This document shows, piece by piece, positions 38,231 to 49,819 of a stretch of 64,000 nucleotides of DNA; position 1 is the first letter of the stretch; the number at the start of each line of letters is the position of its first letter. Under the pieces are notes generated by a model, which saw only the letters and a program-made list of their open reading frames with translations, searched no databases and was not told the origin of the DNA. The stretch comes from Anseranas semipalmata (lineage: Eukaryota; Chordata; Aves; Anseriformes; Anseranatidae). Both the position numbers and the translations under genes were made by a program. The stretch lies in assembly GCA_013399115.1 (NCBI GenBank), contig VXAA01001233.1:124001-188000 (forward strand), written 5' to 3'.

Positions 38231-41200
38231 CTTGCAACCCCATCCACTTGAAAGGGCCAGTAAAACTCTCATTCAACGACCAAGCCCAAAGGCACATGCC
38301 CTCAATAAACACAGGTCATCCTGTGATCTTTCCCAAAAAGATCCAACGATGGTAAGAATCCAAAATAATTTTATAGATAAGTGCCCTCCAATGACGATAC
38401 AAATTGAAAGAAAATAAACTACTGCTGAAGGCACACTGGTTCAGATTTCTGAAATACATAGTGATTGCGCTCCCCGCTTTGAAATAAGCTCTGACTGACA
38501 CAAGAGCTTATCCGTGCTGTTGGAAAGCGTGTCTGAGTGCTCCTCCGGCAGCCCCTCGGACAAGAGGGGCAGGAGTGCCAATCTAAGAAAAGTAATACAA
38601 ACGAGCACACGGCAGGATGAAGAACGGTGGAATGCAGCTCTGAATCACTAATCGAGAAATGAACGCAGCATTTAAAAATACTGGAAAGATTCAACTATCA
38701 TTTATTATAATTTATTGGCAAAGCTTCAAGGCTTTCCCACAACTGTAAGGTTTCTCATGGCTCAAAATGCTTTCCTGCTGAAGAAGGAAGAGATCAAAGG
38801 TCAGGGACATGGATATGACGGCACAAGGGCGTAGGCAAGAAGGCAACTGTGACTCCATGGCTTTATTCCACAAGGGCTGACAGAACCTGCCAGCTTTTCC
38901 TTCTCTTTCTTTTCTCTGCAGAGGCGCAAGAACAGACACTGCCCACCTGGAGCACCGTCCTGCAGCGCAAGCATTAACCAACCAACCAACCAATTACCTC
39001 TCCAAATCACTCTGGACACATTTCTTAGAAGCCTTCACAACCCATATAGGTGAATTCAAGCTTTAGCGTTGACTGCAATAAAAGCAAAAACTTGCTGCTT
39101 TACATTAAGTTCAAATGAGACAATTTCATTGTTAAGTACATGGTTTCACAGGAGAAAGGGCATATACAACATGGAGGAAAAATACCCACGTTTGTTCCCT
39201 GCCACTGCCTCTCCCACCATTTTCTTTACCAAGAGCTGCATTAGTTAAACACAAGAAAGGGGGGATGGGACCCCCACAAAAACACTAGGGTAAAAACCGA
39301 AGTATTTGCACTGGGATGCTAAGCACTGGCAGCTTGCAAACCGAGTGCTCATCTTCAGCACACTAGGGGATTCCCGGGCTTTCTGGTCTGCCTTCTGTTC
39401 CCAGAAAAGAAAGCCCTTCTGAATCCACTAAAATAATCCATCAAAGACTCGCAAATGGTAAAGATGAATTACCACATCATAATGCCTGCCTGTCTTGGCC
39501 TAGACATGCCACCTTTATTGAATCATTTCCATAAGTTACTTGTTGTCTCATCTGTAAGTCTCTGCTGCTCCAGGAACCTGACTCGGGTTGATCCAGGCAC
39601 TGTCCCAGATGAAATGGAGCTGCAAATTAGAGCAGCATGAATCTTGGTTGCATGGGAGCTGTTTCTGTGCCTGAAGAGGGGCCTGGCTCAAACCAGCAGC
39701 GAGCAATCTGGCTCATAATTAGTATTAAGAGGGGAATCAAAAGGAGGAGACAGGTTGCCTTGTGCAGAAAGGCTTATGGCCACCAAGCCATAAACATGCA
39801 TTGTCCCACACAGAAGACCAACATTTGTCACTCCCAGGGAAGAGCAGGGGCTGCTAGCACACAGCACGTCAATCCGTGCCATTGAGCAGACACCAGGCGC
39901 AGTCTTGTACCCAGAGACTACTCAAAGCCGTGAGGCATTAGAGACATGGGCAGTGTCTAAGCCAAGTATTTCCAGTCCAAGCACTCCAAAACAGGTGCTT
40001 TTAATTCTCAGCTCCTAGAGAATGCCATACACTAACATTATGATCTTATTATTTATATCTACCTGTCTAAAGTTAATATTTTTGAACTTTTACATATGTT
40101 TTAAAACATCTCTTCATAAGGGCAGATTTAGCAAGGTCTTCTTTTGCTCTTTTCATAGGTAAGGCAATGCCGTTGTTCCAGGATTTCACAAAACTATCAC
40201 ACCTAATTCCGTAACTCACTGTGGGTCATACTCTAAGAAACTAGTTAGAATATACAGTGTTAACAATAACTAATGTTATTTTTGTTTGGCTAGGAAATGT
40301 TAATTCTTTTCAATCTTTTTGTTTATTTTAGATTTTTCCTAAAAAAAAACAAACACACACGTTACATAGACTTGGGTGTTTCAGAGACAAACTGTGACGC
40401 TGGCTGTGAGGCTGAGCACGGCTAACGCAAGAGCAGTGGAACTGGTTTATTAAAGCTAAGGTCCCTACCGATACATTCCAGATGCTTTTGCTGCTCACCT
40501 TTCAGCAAAAGATACAGTTCTAATGCTCTTCCCTCTCAGAATAAGTGCCCGTGCCTCTATTTTGATCAGTTCTGGTCAGTGCTGGCAAATAACACAGCTC
40601 TGTATTTGGTGCATAAAAGAACTCCTGTTGTTATTTAAACAAAAAACTCCAATTACAAAGCTTTTGGATTTCTCCCATAGCAGTAGCAAACAAGCTGATC
40701 TACGCAAAGCTCCCGCGCAGACAGGGGGCGAGTACTTTCTGTACCTCGGATGGTGCAGAAACCCTTCGCAAGCACCACCGGTGCAAACTCGTCCTTCCGC
40801 AGGGATGCTGACAGGCACCGGGAGCTGTCCTGCCTCTTCGGGCAGTCCTCCCTTGGTGTCCTTGCCTCTCCAGAAAGTGTGCACTCTTCTTTTCCCCTTT
40901 TACTGCCATTTTTGCTGAAGCTCAATATAATCTAGCTGGACACTGGTTAAGAAAACACAAGTTCCTTCTCCACACACAACTGGCTAACAATACTGGATAC
41001 AGTACTGGAATACCGTTCCAATAGGAACTGGGTTCTAACTGGTGCTTCCAAACAAAATTCTGGGGCAAAACCTGAAACATTAGCAGGAGAAACTGGGCAC
41101 GATGCCGTGCTGAATAGTTTTTTGAAACAGTGAAAGGCATCTCAGAATGATCTCTTATCAGTATTTTTATACTTTCATCACACTGTGCACTATCTCAAGT

Positions 41201-41819
41201 ACAAATATAGGTTTTGTTAAGAAGCTGTATTTAGCTCTGTCCAGAATAAAGCCTCAGATAAAGCTGTGCTAAACAAGTAAGTGTTGGCAGCCCGATTCAA
41301 ATCTCATGCAAGTTAATGCAGGTGTTAGTGAACTCCGGGAACCTTTGGATCGGGTTCCAGTGTGTTTGTGATTCTGGAAGCATGAAGTGACTCATAATTC
41401 GCTGTCTTTCCCTCAGTGGTTTTAGAAAAAGCATTAAGTTATTTGGGACTTCTCTTACAACTGTCAAGAATTAGGACATCATACACACTTGCAAAAACAA
41501 GCGAAAACCCCCAGATAAACAGCAATAACAAATGAAAGGCATTATTTCTCTTGCATTAACATACTGCACAGGGCTAATAAAAGCATGACAGAGGAATCGG
41601 TCATTAGAAAGTCACTTACGAATTCTTTACGTAGGACATCTCAATGCCTTAAACGGCTGTTGACCTTCAAAGCTGTACAATGGTCTGGGGCTCTGCATTT
41701 ATTCTGCTGCCTGTTACCAGCACAGCTACACAAGCTCAGACGAAATTCCACAGGAGCCCTTCCTGCTCTGTATCGCTGGGTCATTTGTGTCCCCACACAA
41801 AGATGCATGCTGGAGTTTG
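38231..41819. other. AT-rich non-coding stretch, no gene seen
   Basis: About 3.6 kb without recognised repeats apart from a short AACC run at about 38976-38992. Moderately GC-rich near 40690-40900, where 90-131 codon frames occur in several frames and on both strands at once. No gene is supported. Confidence 0.45.
38976..38992. repeat. (AACC)n short tandem repeat
   Basis: About four consecutive AACC units. Simple sequence. Confidence 0.85.
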
Positions 41820-42115
41820 TAACCGCACGCGAGACGCCCCGCGTGCCCAAGCTCTCAAGCATCAGGGCGGGCAGCTCTGTCTGGTGCCTCCCTGTCCCGA
41901 GCCTCCGGGCGGTCCCGGGACTGCCGCCGCCAGGTCTGCTCGGGAGAGCTGAATCCTCAGCAGCTGCCTGCATGCGGAAGCCGAGCGCTCAGTTCTGCCT
42001 TCTGTGCCACCCTGAGCGAGAGCCCCCGGCGTTCGGTACTGCCCGGGCAACCAGAACCTGCCCGCTGCGACTCACGGGCTGCCTGCAAACCGCTTCCTGC
42101 CCGCTGTGATTCCAT
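41820..42115. other. CpG island-like patch
   Basis: GC/CpG-rich segment of about 300 bases at the start of the GC-rich right third. A 174-codon plus frame (41585-42109) runs through it, but opposing minus frames of 62 and 110 codons cover the same bases. Its translation has no recognisable domain, so I read it as stop-poor GC-rich DNA. Confidence 0.5.
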
Positions 42116-42639
42116 ACACCCCCTTCACCGGGATTACACACCCGCAATTAAGGGGTAACTCCAAAGAAATAATTGGATTTGCACTCCTGGAAGGGAAGGG
42201 TAAATGAGCGAGGCAGCAGATCCTAGATGCGATGAATCCAGCAACGTTCAGTACAAACTATAAAAATAAAATATATTCAACAGTATGCCCATACAGAGTC
42301 TGTAGAAGTCATTCCAGCAACTTAAGTGAGCCCCCTCTCTAACTCCATTAACGTTGTGATGTAGAAACCGCAGCTGAAGCTGGCTTTCTATCCACTGCAT
42401 CTCGTTAAATGTGCGTTGTTACAGGACTCTTAAAGCGATTACAAATAAATACGGCTTTTGCTGATCTTGTTGACAAATACAACATCACAGATATACAGGA
42501 CACTAAAATATCACACAATTAAAAGCTGTGCTCCAGGAAATCAATTACAGAATCAGTATTGATATTGCAGAAGACCTGTGTTTCTTTCTGGGCGTGTTTT
42601 CCTGTAGGGGCTCATGTTTATGAATTATTCTCCCGTGCA
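42116..42639. other. Non-coding stretch between two CpG islands, no gene seen
   Basis: AT-richer interval containing TAATTGGATT- and TTAAG-type motifs. No open frame of note. Confidence 0.45.
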
Positions 42640-43242
42640 CTAACCGAGGTTGCTGGCCCGTTCTGTCCCTGCGCGGCCGCGTTCAGCTGTGTGGGAGAAC
42701 CCGTGAGGATGCAGCACGGCGCCCGGCAGCTCTATTTTCTTCCCTGAGAAGAACGCGACACAGATACCGACGCGGGATATTTCTGTAGGATGGGTGTTAA
42801 ACCAACCCAAATGCCTCCGCAAGCGCTGCCAGGCCAGGGCGGGCGTGAAGCGGGCAAAACCAGGGGTGCTTCGAGCGCGGGGGTCAGGCTGATGCGCTCG
42901 GCCCCGCCAAGCAGCTCTCAGGTGGGTTTTAAACCGGCGCAGCCCTGACGGCCAGCCCGTCCCACCAGCCCTCTGCGGCATGTGAGGTCCTGAGGCAACA
43001 CAGCGTACGTAAAGCAAAGCCTAACTGGGCGGGGGGGCCTGTCCACAGGAAACACACCAGAACATCTGAAAGGAGAACGTGAAAAAAGCGGGGTGTGCCG
43101 GGGACGGCACGCGTGAGGGCGAGCCGGGCACGGCGGCAGCCACGACGCCCGCGCAGGGCCCAGCGCCCGCGTGGCTGACGTGCGGGAGGTGCAGGACCAG
43201 CGCCTGCGCCCGTGCACGCACGCTCGCTGAACGCCAAGTTGC
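42640..43242. other. CpG island
   Basis: A hand count gives close to 57 CpG in 42661-43242, with GC content clearly above the flanks. It ends sharply at about 43242, where AT-rich sequence resumes. Up to six overlapping frames of 62-125 codons on both strands reflect stop depletion. By size and density it could be the promoter of a transcript, coding or long non-coding, on either strand. No TATA box or exon could be assigned. Confidence 0.7.
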
Positions 43243-44029
43243 TATGGAAATAAGTCACAGCAGAATCCGTCCTGTCACAGTTTGGAAAAATAAGCGAGAG
43301 ACAAAATGTGGGGGAACAACCTTAAATTACGTTTGGCCGTGGACTATCTTTGCTTTCAAAGTAGTTTTAATAACAAACCACATACTCATCTCCAGAACAA
43401 TGTCATGATGTAGCTTGCTAATAAGCTTTTTTCACTCACTAATTAACAATAAGCATTCATATTATATCCCCAGCTAAATGGTGTCAGTAGTCACCACTCT
43501 GTATTTTAATTCCATTTAAATTTAAAATCCCTATTTTAATTCTATTAGCTAAATAGTAGCCGCTCCAGATGAAACATTGGAAGCTTTTGTAAGACACACA
43601 TCGGCGGATGGCTTTCTGAATGGTCATTCATTCACGTGCCACCGCCTCTACTCGATATTCAGTGCCCTCCCATCCCGCTTCGATATCGGGTGAATACACT
43701 TTCATTTATACCTATGGAGCTCTCTCGACTTTGATTAAATTACAAGGATAGAAACAAGTAGGATTTGACCTTCTGGGTATGTCCAGACAGAAAGAACAAG
43801 CTGCATGATATCTCGGAGTCAAATCTTGTGCATCTGGCCATAGACTCCTCTCCCAAGATGAATTAAATTAGCCTGTGTAACAGCCATCAGAGCAAAAAGC
43901 TTAATGCGTTTTGATGTTGAGATGAGCTGCACACAATTTATTAGGAAACAAATAATCATACTAAATTACAGTTCACAGCCGAAAACAAGAGAAAGTGCCT
44001 TAACACTAATGGCTTTCCCCAGCACACCG
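43243..44029. other. AT-rich interval with homeodomain-type motifs, no gene seen
   Basis: AT-rich sequence. Between about 43435 and 43555 there are several TAATTA/TTAATT motifs, including TAATTAACAATAAG and TTTAATTCTATTAGC. No coding signal. Confidence 0.45.
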
Positions 44030-44350
44030 TCCCCAAGTACTCTCCCCGTCCCCTCCGGAGGCAGCCGCGGGACGCGGTGCGCTCAGCGCAACACCTGCGG
44101 CGGTGCCGAGCAGAAGCCTGCTTTGCCTCCTGACACCGGCGGGCACGTCACCTGCCGGCTGCGCACCGCGCGTCTCCGAAAGCCCTCTGCAGCCCCATCG
44201 CGAAGCGGGGTGGGAAGGGGTTTGCAGCTTGTCATTTCTGCCAGGGCTTGCCAGGAGCTCATCACTTCACTTTTGCAGCGCCCTCCGAAGCCGGCTGTGC
44301 AGCACACAACACCTGCCCTGGGCAGAAAGCCAGGCTGCTAACACTTACTA
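44030..44350. other. CpG island-like patch
   Basis: About 320 bases, CpG-dense in its first 200. A 145-codon plus frame (43904-44341) crosses it with opposing minus frames. No domain is recognisable. Confidence 0.55.
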
Positions 44351-44779
44351 GTTAACAACGCTAGCTCTGCGTAAGCTGCCGCGTTACACTGAACTGTTTC
44401 TCACGGCAGGTTTGGGCTGATTTCGGCTCTCGGCTACAAATACGTAGTCCTCACGGGTCAGAAAATAATGCAGAGAGGGTCTTGGAAGTCACAGCAAAAA
44501 AAACTAAAAGTCTCCAATGTTTCTCTGTGTTTTCTTGGGGCAAAGTTGGTTGAAATGAAATCAAAAGAAAGGTAAAAAAAAAAAATCATTAAAAATTCTT
44601 AAAGCAAATCCACTTTGCCCATCAACGCTCAGCTGGTAGTTTAAAACTCTAAGGGTCATGTGACTAAAAGGAAATATACCAATTATTAAATGCATTACAG
44701 AACTGTGATGTGTGTTTCTACAAGACAGCTCAGACACTAGACATGGAACAATAACACCAACCCTCTACGTTTCCACGTG
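44351..44779. other. AT-rich interval, no gene seen
   Basis: Includes an A run at about 44574-44585. No open frame or repeat is recognised. Confidence 0.5.
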
Positions 44780-45240
44780 TGAACAGTGCCTGCTACGAGA
44801 TCCGGATGGCAGCCGATGTCAGGCGTTACGGCATCACGGGAGGAAGGCTCGTTCCGCACCGACGCAGCCTTGCTGTGCCTCTTTATTGCACCACCTTTAA
44901 CCACATTAGCGCTCCCACACCAATTCTCCCGCAGAACGGCTGGCTCAGCGCACACAGTGGATGGCACTCGGGGAGCAGCTCCCCTCCCCTGCCTTCTCAT
45001 CCTCGTTCGAGGGACACAACGTGCCAACCACCACCGAGAGCCTCAGAAGGCAGCCCGGCTGTCCCCGTGCTCCCGCGGGGACCTGCAGCTGTGGCCCCGA
45101 GCGCGGCGCGGCTGCCCCGTCCCCTCGCACCGCCCAGACCTCCGGTCCCTCGCCAGCCACCAGCTCCTGGTGACAGGGCTCCCAAAAGCCCACAACAAGG
45201 GGGGCTGACCTGTTCCAGAGGCTGACGTCTTGGTCAAATC
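44780..45240. other. CpG-rich island
   Basis: About 460 bases of GC-rich sequence with clustered CpG, densest at 45045-45130. Plus frames of 148 and 140 codons overlap in different frames, with several minus frames opposite. This is typical of stop-depleted islands rather than a gene. Confidence 0.55.
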
Positions 45241-45714
45241 CACCTGGATTTTTAGGAGGGCGGGAGAAAGCTCAGAGCTGAGGGGATGGCCACCCCATGG
45301 AAAATCATGGGGCTCTGCTGTTTTAAAAGGGCCAATGTGTTTCAAAATGGAAGAGCATCAAAAACTAGTACCCTAGGCAGAGAATTGTGTTTCTTCCCAC
45401 CTAGTCTTAACAGTCTTGAGAAGAAAATGTTTATCAGGGGAGCAATTATAAACTGGAAAAATTCAGTTCGGGACCCAAAGTCTGGCTGAAGTGCAGGCTT
45501 CCCCATAGACTGACGGATCAAAGAGCAGGTCTCGAAAAGTCCTGGTGTGCCTGAAAAGATCTATTTTTGCATTTGTGCTAGCTGGCCTGAGAAAAAAATG
45601 TCACCTCTACCTCCACACTGCGCTTTCTCTAAAACATTATGTAGATGATTCAGAAATTCTGGGCAAACCTGAAAAAGCAAAAAAAAACCCACCACCACTC
45701 TGCAGCTTTCCGAA

Positions 45715-45910
45715 GGACCGCCCTCCATCCACGGCATCTCCTGCGAGGAGCCAGCGCAGCGCCCGGCACTCGGCCAGCCGAGCCGCGGCACGCTCCCGGC
45801 GAGGCTCCTTCCCTCCGGCCCGGGGAGTTGCTGGGCCAGCAGGAGGGACGAGGCTGGAGGAGCAGCAGCCTCCGTGCGCTGGGCGCTCGTGGAAAGAGTC
45901 GGGCTGCTCG
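45715..45910. other. CpG-rich patch next to a CR1 insertion
   Basis: CpG-dense patch of about 200 bases ending about 30 bases before a CR1 copy. Overlapping frames on both strands carry no recognisable domain. Confidence 0.5.
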
Positions 45911-45940
45911 TTTACCAGCCTGAGGTGGCAACAAAGCGTG

Positions 45941-46341
45941 AAGACAGTCTGAAAAAGTTGGGGTTATTTAGCCTAGAGAAGAGAATTCTCTGGGGAGACC
46001 TTAGAGCAGCCTTCCAGTGCCTTAAGGGGAGGAAGGAAAGGTGGGGAGGGGCTCTTTGCCATCGGGTTTGGTGATAGGACAAGGGGTAATAGTTTTAAAC
46101 TAAAAAAGAGCAGGTTTAGATCAGACATTAAGAAGAAATTCTTTCCTATGAGGTTGGTGAGGCCCTGGCCCAGGCTGCCCAGAGAAGCTGTGGGTGCCCC
46201 ATCCCTGGCAGTGCCCAAGGCCAGGCTGGATGGGGCTTTGGGCAGCCTGGGCTGGTGGGAGGGGTCGTGCCCATGGCAGGGGCTGGAACCAGATGGGCTT
46301 TGAGGTCCCTTCCAACCCAAACCATTCTGCAAGTCTATGAA
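45941..46341 (+). mobile_element. CR1 LINE 3' end, sense, well preserved
   Basis: About 400 bases of the CR1 3' region in the correct order: GTTGGGGTTATTTAGCCTAG, TGGGGAGACCTTAGAGCAGC, GGTGATAGGACAAGGGGTAA, GACATTAAGAAGAAATTCTT, GCCCAGAGAAGCTGTGGGTG, GCCAGGCTGGATGGGGCTTT, CCATGGCAGGGGCTGGAACC and GTCCCTTCCAACCCAAACCA. It ends in an ATTCTGCAAGTCTATGA version of the terminal repeat. The match is close, so this is among the younger copies here. It is 5'-truncated, dead as a mobile element, and inserted next to a CpG-rich patch. The copy is unusually G-rich near its end (see the findings). Confidence 0.96.
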
Positions 46342-47429
46342 GCTCCTGTGAAAACGTGACTCAGCAGGGACAGCAGGACACGCAGGATTTCGGTGCAATC
46401 TCCCCATTTCACCGGGAGCCTGAGGGCATTATCTGCTGGATGAGGCCTGGGAAGACCCACATACACGCACGTTGCACTTCTTTTCTACAGTAAAGTAATA
46501 AGGAACACTAATTCTATTCTGACTCGGAGGAGAAAGCTATTTGGCTCCCAGATTTCTTTACTGTGCTGTTTGCCTTCACGCTGCTCCATGGAGTCATTGA
46601 CTTCACGCATTGCCTAAAACCAAATACATACGAGTACCTGAAACACATGCATCACCCAAAACATGATCTGCTCACCCCATTTCCAGGTGAATCTGTTCCA
46701 GCACAAATTACTCCAGTATGCATCCTTCGTGGGGACCAAGAACCCACAGGAAGTAAAAATTTAGCCCTGGCACCACCACCTCCATGCCGAAGGCTTTTGA
46801 AAAGTTGAATGACTCCTTAATGCTTTGCATTCTGCTTGCTGCTTGAAAGTGTCCAGGTGCACTACTGTTGTGAGAATGGAAGATGATTATGGAGCAATCC
46901 CTATGATCAGGGTGAATTCAAATTTTTACGCATGTATTCATATAAATCTGTATTTTATATATACAGATGCATTTATACATGAAAACATACACAGACAGTG
47001 CATTAGAGGCAAGGGCCAAGACAGGCTTTGTACTCAGTGCTGAAGTGCTTTTTCTTAATCCCAAAGAAAGAAGAAGGCAAGTTCTGCTGTAAAGTAGATG
47101 GAGAAAGAGGATGAGAAAAAGCTGAGAGGTAGCTTCTGTAGATGATTTAATATTCAGACTTATCAGTTCATTAGAAAGATAATGATCTCTTTTTTCTTTC
47201 TTGTCAACTATGAACTTTCTTCTTAAAGGGTATTGTATTATAGGTAAGCATTTCTTAACAAGAACAAACTCATTGTATTCTGTTAATCTTATATTTCTAT
47301 TCATACCGGCTATGCTTTTTCATGCTGTTCACCCCATACTGCCAAAGTCAGTACATTCAGACTAATGGACTAGAAAAATGCAGAGTATTTCAGGAAGGAC
47401 ACAATTTAGCTTTCTTTCAGGTTTCCCAG
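46342..47429. other. Non-coding stretch, no gene seen
   Basis: Moderately AT-rich sequence. A small palindrome (ATCTGTAT...ATACAGAT) lies at about 46946-46968. A 128-codon minus frame (46918-47304) is hydrophobic but has no recognisable family. Confidence 0.45.
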
Positions 47430-47690
47430 AGCCATTCTAAAGCTGTAAAAAATGGTCCCCTCGTTGAAGTAGAAGGGAAAGACCTATTAGATATGGAAAA
47501 TGCTCAAAATAGGGCTAAAAGGATGGGCAAGGGTATGGACTTCTCCGTGAAGAGTGACAAAGTAGGTCGTGAAGCAGACGAGCTGGGGCAGACATGATAG
47601 ATATCTACCAAAGCCTGAGTGGCACAGAGAGGAAGGGTTGGGTTCGGCTCTTCAACATCTCCAGTGCACCAGGAGCTTCAACCCAAGCTG
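47430..47690 (+). mobile_element. Possible old CR1 LINE fragment, sense
   Basis: Several segments recall the CR1 3' region in order: GGGCAAGGGTATGGACTTCT, GAGCTGGGGCAGACATGATA, ATCTACCAAAGCCTGAGTGG, CACAGAGAGGAAGGGTTGGG and CTTCAACATCTCCAGTGCA. The match is weaker than for the other copies and there is no terminal repeat. A 91-codon open frame (47322-47597) overlaps and looks protein-like (many Glu, Lys and Asp), which fits a decayed coding region of a LINE. An unrelated origin is possible. Confidence 0.45.
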
Positions 47691-49111
47691 GTATCAGCGT
47701 CACTTCTGACAACACGGGGCATTAATCCCACCCCTCAGCTTCTCTGTAAGTGACTCCAGAACTTCTCATAACGAGTTCAGTGTGACTAGTCAGAATCAAA
47801 TCTAGCAAGAGTAATTAAGATTTCTTTAATCTCAGGCTAATCTGACAGCCAACACAGAAGAGTTTTTTTCTGCTTTAACTAAATCTACTGATTATATCAT
47901 TATATACATTATAACAGCATATAAAGATGTAATAATACATTAACCGACTTTACCAATTATACCGATTGCAGGAGTTGCACAGAAGAGGGTGCAAGTCCTG
48001 AGAAGCTCCAAACCTCCCGCCTCGCTGCTCTTGTCCTAATTCCAATTCCTGGAGCAGGGCAGTGCCTGAGAAGGGAGAGGGGCAGGCGCGGTACCAGGGG
48101 TGAGAAGGACGCCTGCGGAAGAGTCCTTCTGCTACGAAAGAATTTGCAGTACTGAAAAGTGGGAAAACAAAACCTACCAAAACATCACTGTATAATGCAA
48201 CAAAGAAACCCCAGGAGTATGCTAAAATACCCTATTCTGAATAAGGCACGTAGACCTCAGTGTTTTTAAGACAGCAGTGGACTGGAGCCAAACCCAGCGA
48301 CAACCAATGTAATCCCATTTAGCTCCACGTGCTCTGGATTTGCCATAAATTGAGCAGCCCTTTAAGTTATCGCATGAAACATGCACTGCATGAGCAGGGC
48401 AATCACTTAACTGTAGTGGAAGCCCTTCTCTCTGCTGTTTCACACGAACTCAGTTAAACTGAGGAACAACTGGGGGGGCAGGGAGGAAGCAAATGATAAA
48501 ACCAGATTTCTTTCCCCCTCCCCACAGACAATGATTAACCAAGAAGCACAAAGAGAGCCATTCTGAAACTAAGATGTCTTGGACAAGGACTAAATGTGGT
48601 GTGACACTTTGCATCGCACCTATTTATGCTAAATCTGTCCACACAAAAATAGCAGCCATGATTAAAGAATGCCAGCAGCCCTTTTGCTCCGACTGGCAGT
48701 TCCATGGTCTTAATTTTTAACTTGTCGAAGTTAACATATTGTTGCTATTATAAATGGAAATGATCATTCAGCAGCAGAGTGTTAATGACATCCCATTAAA
48801 AAGAGTGCCTTTCCCTGGCAGCACGAAGACACAGACACCAGTTAGCCTTGGAAAATGCACAGAACTACCTTCTTTACAGGGGGTCTGTGCACATATTTGA
48901 AAGCTGATGTGCTAGCACAGGCGAGCATTTCAGTGCTCATTTTCAGTGTGCCCTTTCACGCAGACTTCTGTAGGAATCCTGAAATGTGGCTTTACTAGGG
49001 AAAATCCTCCAGTACTTAGAAAAATACTGCAGCAGCCTCTGCAACCATGGAACCATAAAGAAAACCACACTCTATGGCACTAAGGAAAATTCTTACAAAT
49101 ACATGCATATT
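47691..49111. other. Non-coding stretch with a candidate regulatory block
   Basis: No gene seen. The segment 48480-48830 is dense in TAAT/ATTA-type motifs and has little strand-specific open frame structure (see the findings). Confidence 0.45.
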
Positions 49112-49190
49112 AGAACAGAACAGAACAGAACAGAACAGAACGGAAGAGTTCAGCTGGAAGGGACCTACAAAGCCCATCGAGTCCAGCTGC
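49112..49190 (-). mobile_element. CR1 3' terminus, antisense, with (AGAAC)n tail
   Basis: Five to six AGAAC units (49112-49141) are followed by CTGGAAGGGACCTACAAAGC and CATCGAGTCCAGCTGCC. This is the reverse complement of a LINE 3' end with a pentamer tail, seen in some avian CR1 subfamilies. After about 49190 similarity fades, so only about 50 bases of the element body are recognisable. Confidence 0.8.
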
Positions 49191-49628
49191 CCGCAGCTGT
49201 CCTCAGGCTGCATGAGGGGCACTCTTCCTATCAGGATGGCACATCGGAGGGAGCCCCTGGCTGGGGTCGAGGTCCGAGCAGATTGCCTTTGTCCTGGGAA
49301 GAGTACAGGGGCAAACGCTCTGCTCTAGGTGACATTTGCACACCACAAACCAGGTGGTTATATAGTCCATAGTGGTTACAAATACAATGTGTCTATGTTC
49401 TAGCACCTCTCCCGTAAACTGTTATTCTGTATAACTGGTATTCTGTATTTGGTAAAAAATTTTGTTTGAAAATATCAGCATTAAATTCCATCTTGAAACT
49501 CCCGTTGTTCTTTCCTTCCAGAAAGCAAGGGACGGATCTGCTCAGCGCTCACGCCAAGAAGATACCAGAAATCACAGGCGTTGATGGCATTCCTGACCCA
49601 ATTTGTTTCCATACGTAAACCCCATCTT
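49191..49628. other. Non-coding interval between two CR1 ends, no gene seen
   Basis: Includes some GC-richer sequence at 49191-49330. Frames at 48986-49406 partly derive from the repeat. No gene is supported. Confidence 0.45.
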
Positions 49629-49689
49629 CACAGAATCACAGAATATCCTGAGTTGGAAGGGACCCATAAGGATCATCGAGTCTCACTTG
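49629..49689 (-). mobile_element. CR1 3' terminus, antisense, very short
   Basis: About 60 bases reading CACAGAATCACAGAATATCC, then GAGTTGGAAGGGACCCATAA and GGATCATCGAGTCTCACTT. This is the reverse complement of a CR1 3' end with its ATTCTGTGATTCTGTG terminal repeat. It is an extreme 5' truncation. Confidence 0.9.
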
Positions 49690-49819
49690 CGTAAATAAGT
49701 AAGTTTTGCTCAGTTGTAGCCCTTTCAAAAAATTACTAAACATTGGAAAGTTATTAATATTGATCATAACTAAACCTCTGTCCTATAAGGCTGTGTTCCT
49801 GCTCGTACACAGGACTACA

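Noticed and set aside
41585..42109. 174-codon plus frame as a protein gene
   Set aside because: Minus frames cover the same bases, the translation resembles no family, and the second half lies in a CpG-rich patch where stops are rare.
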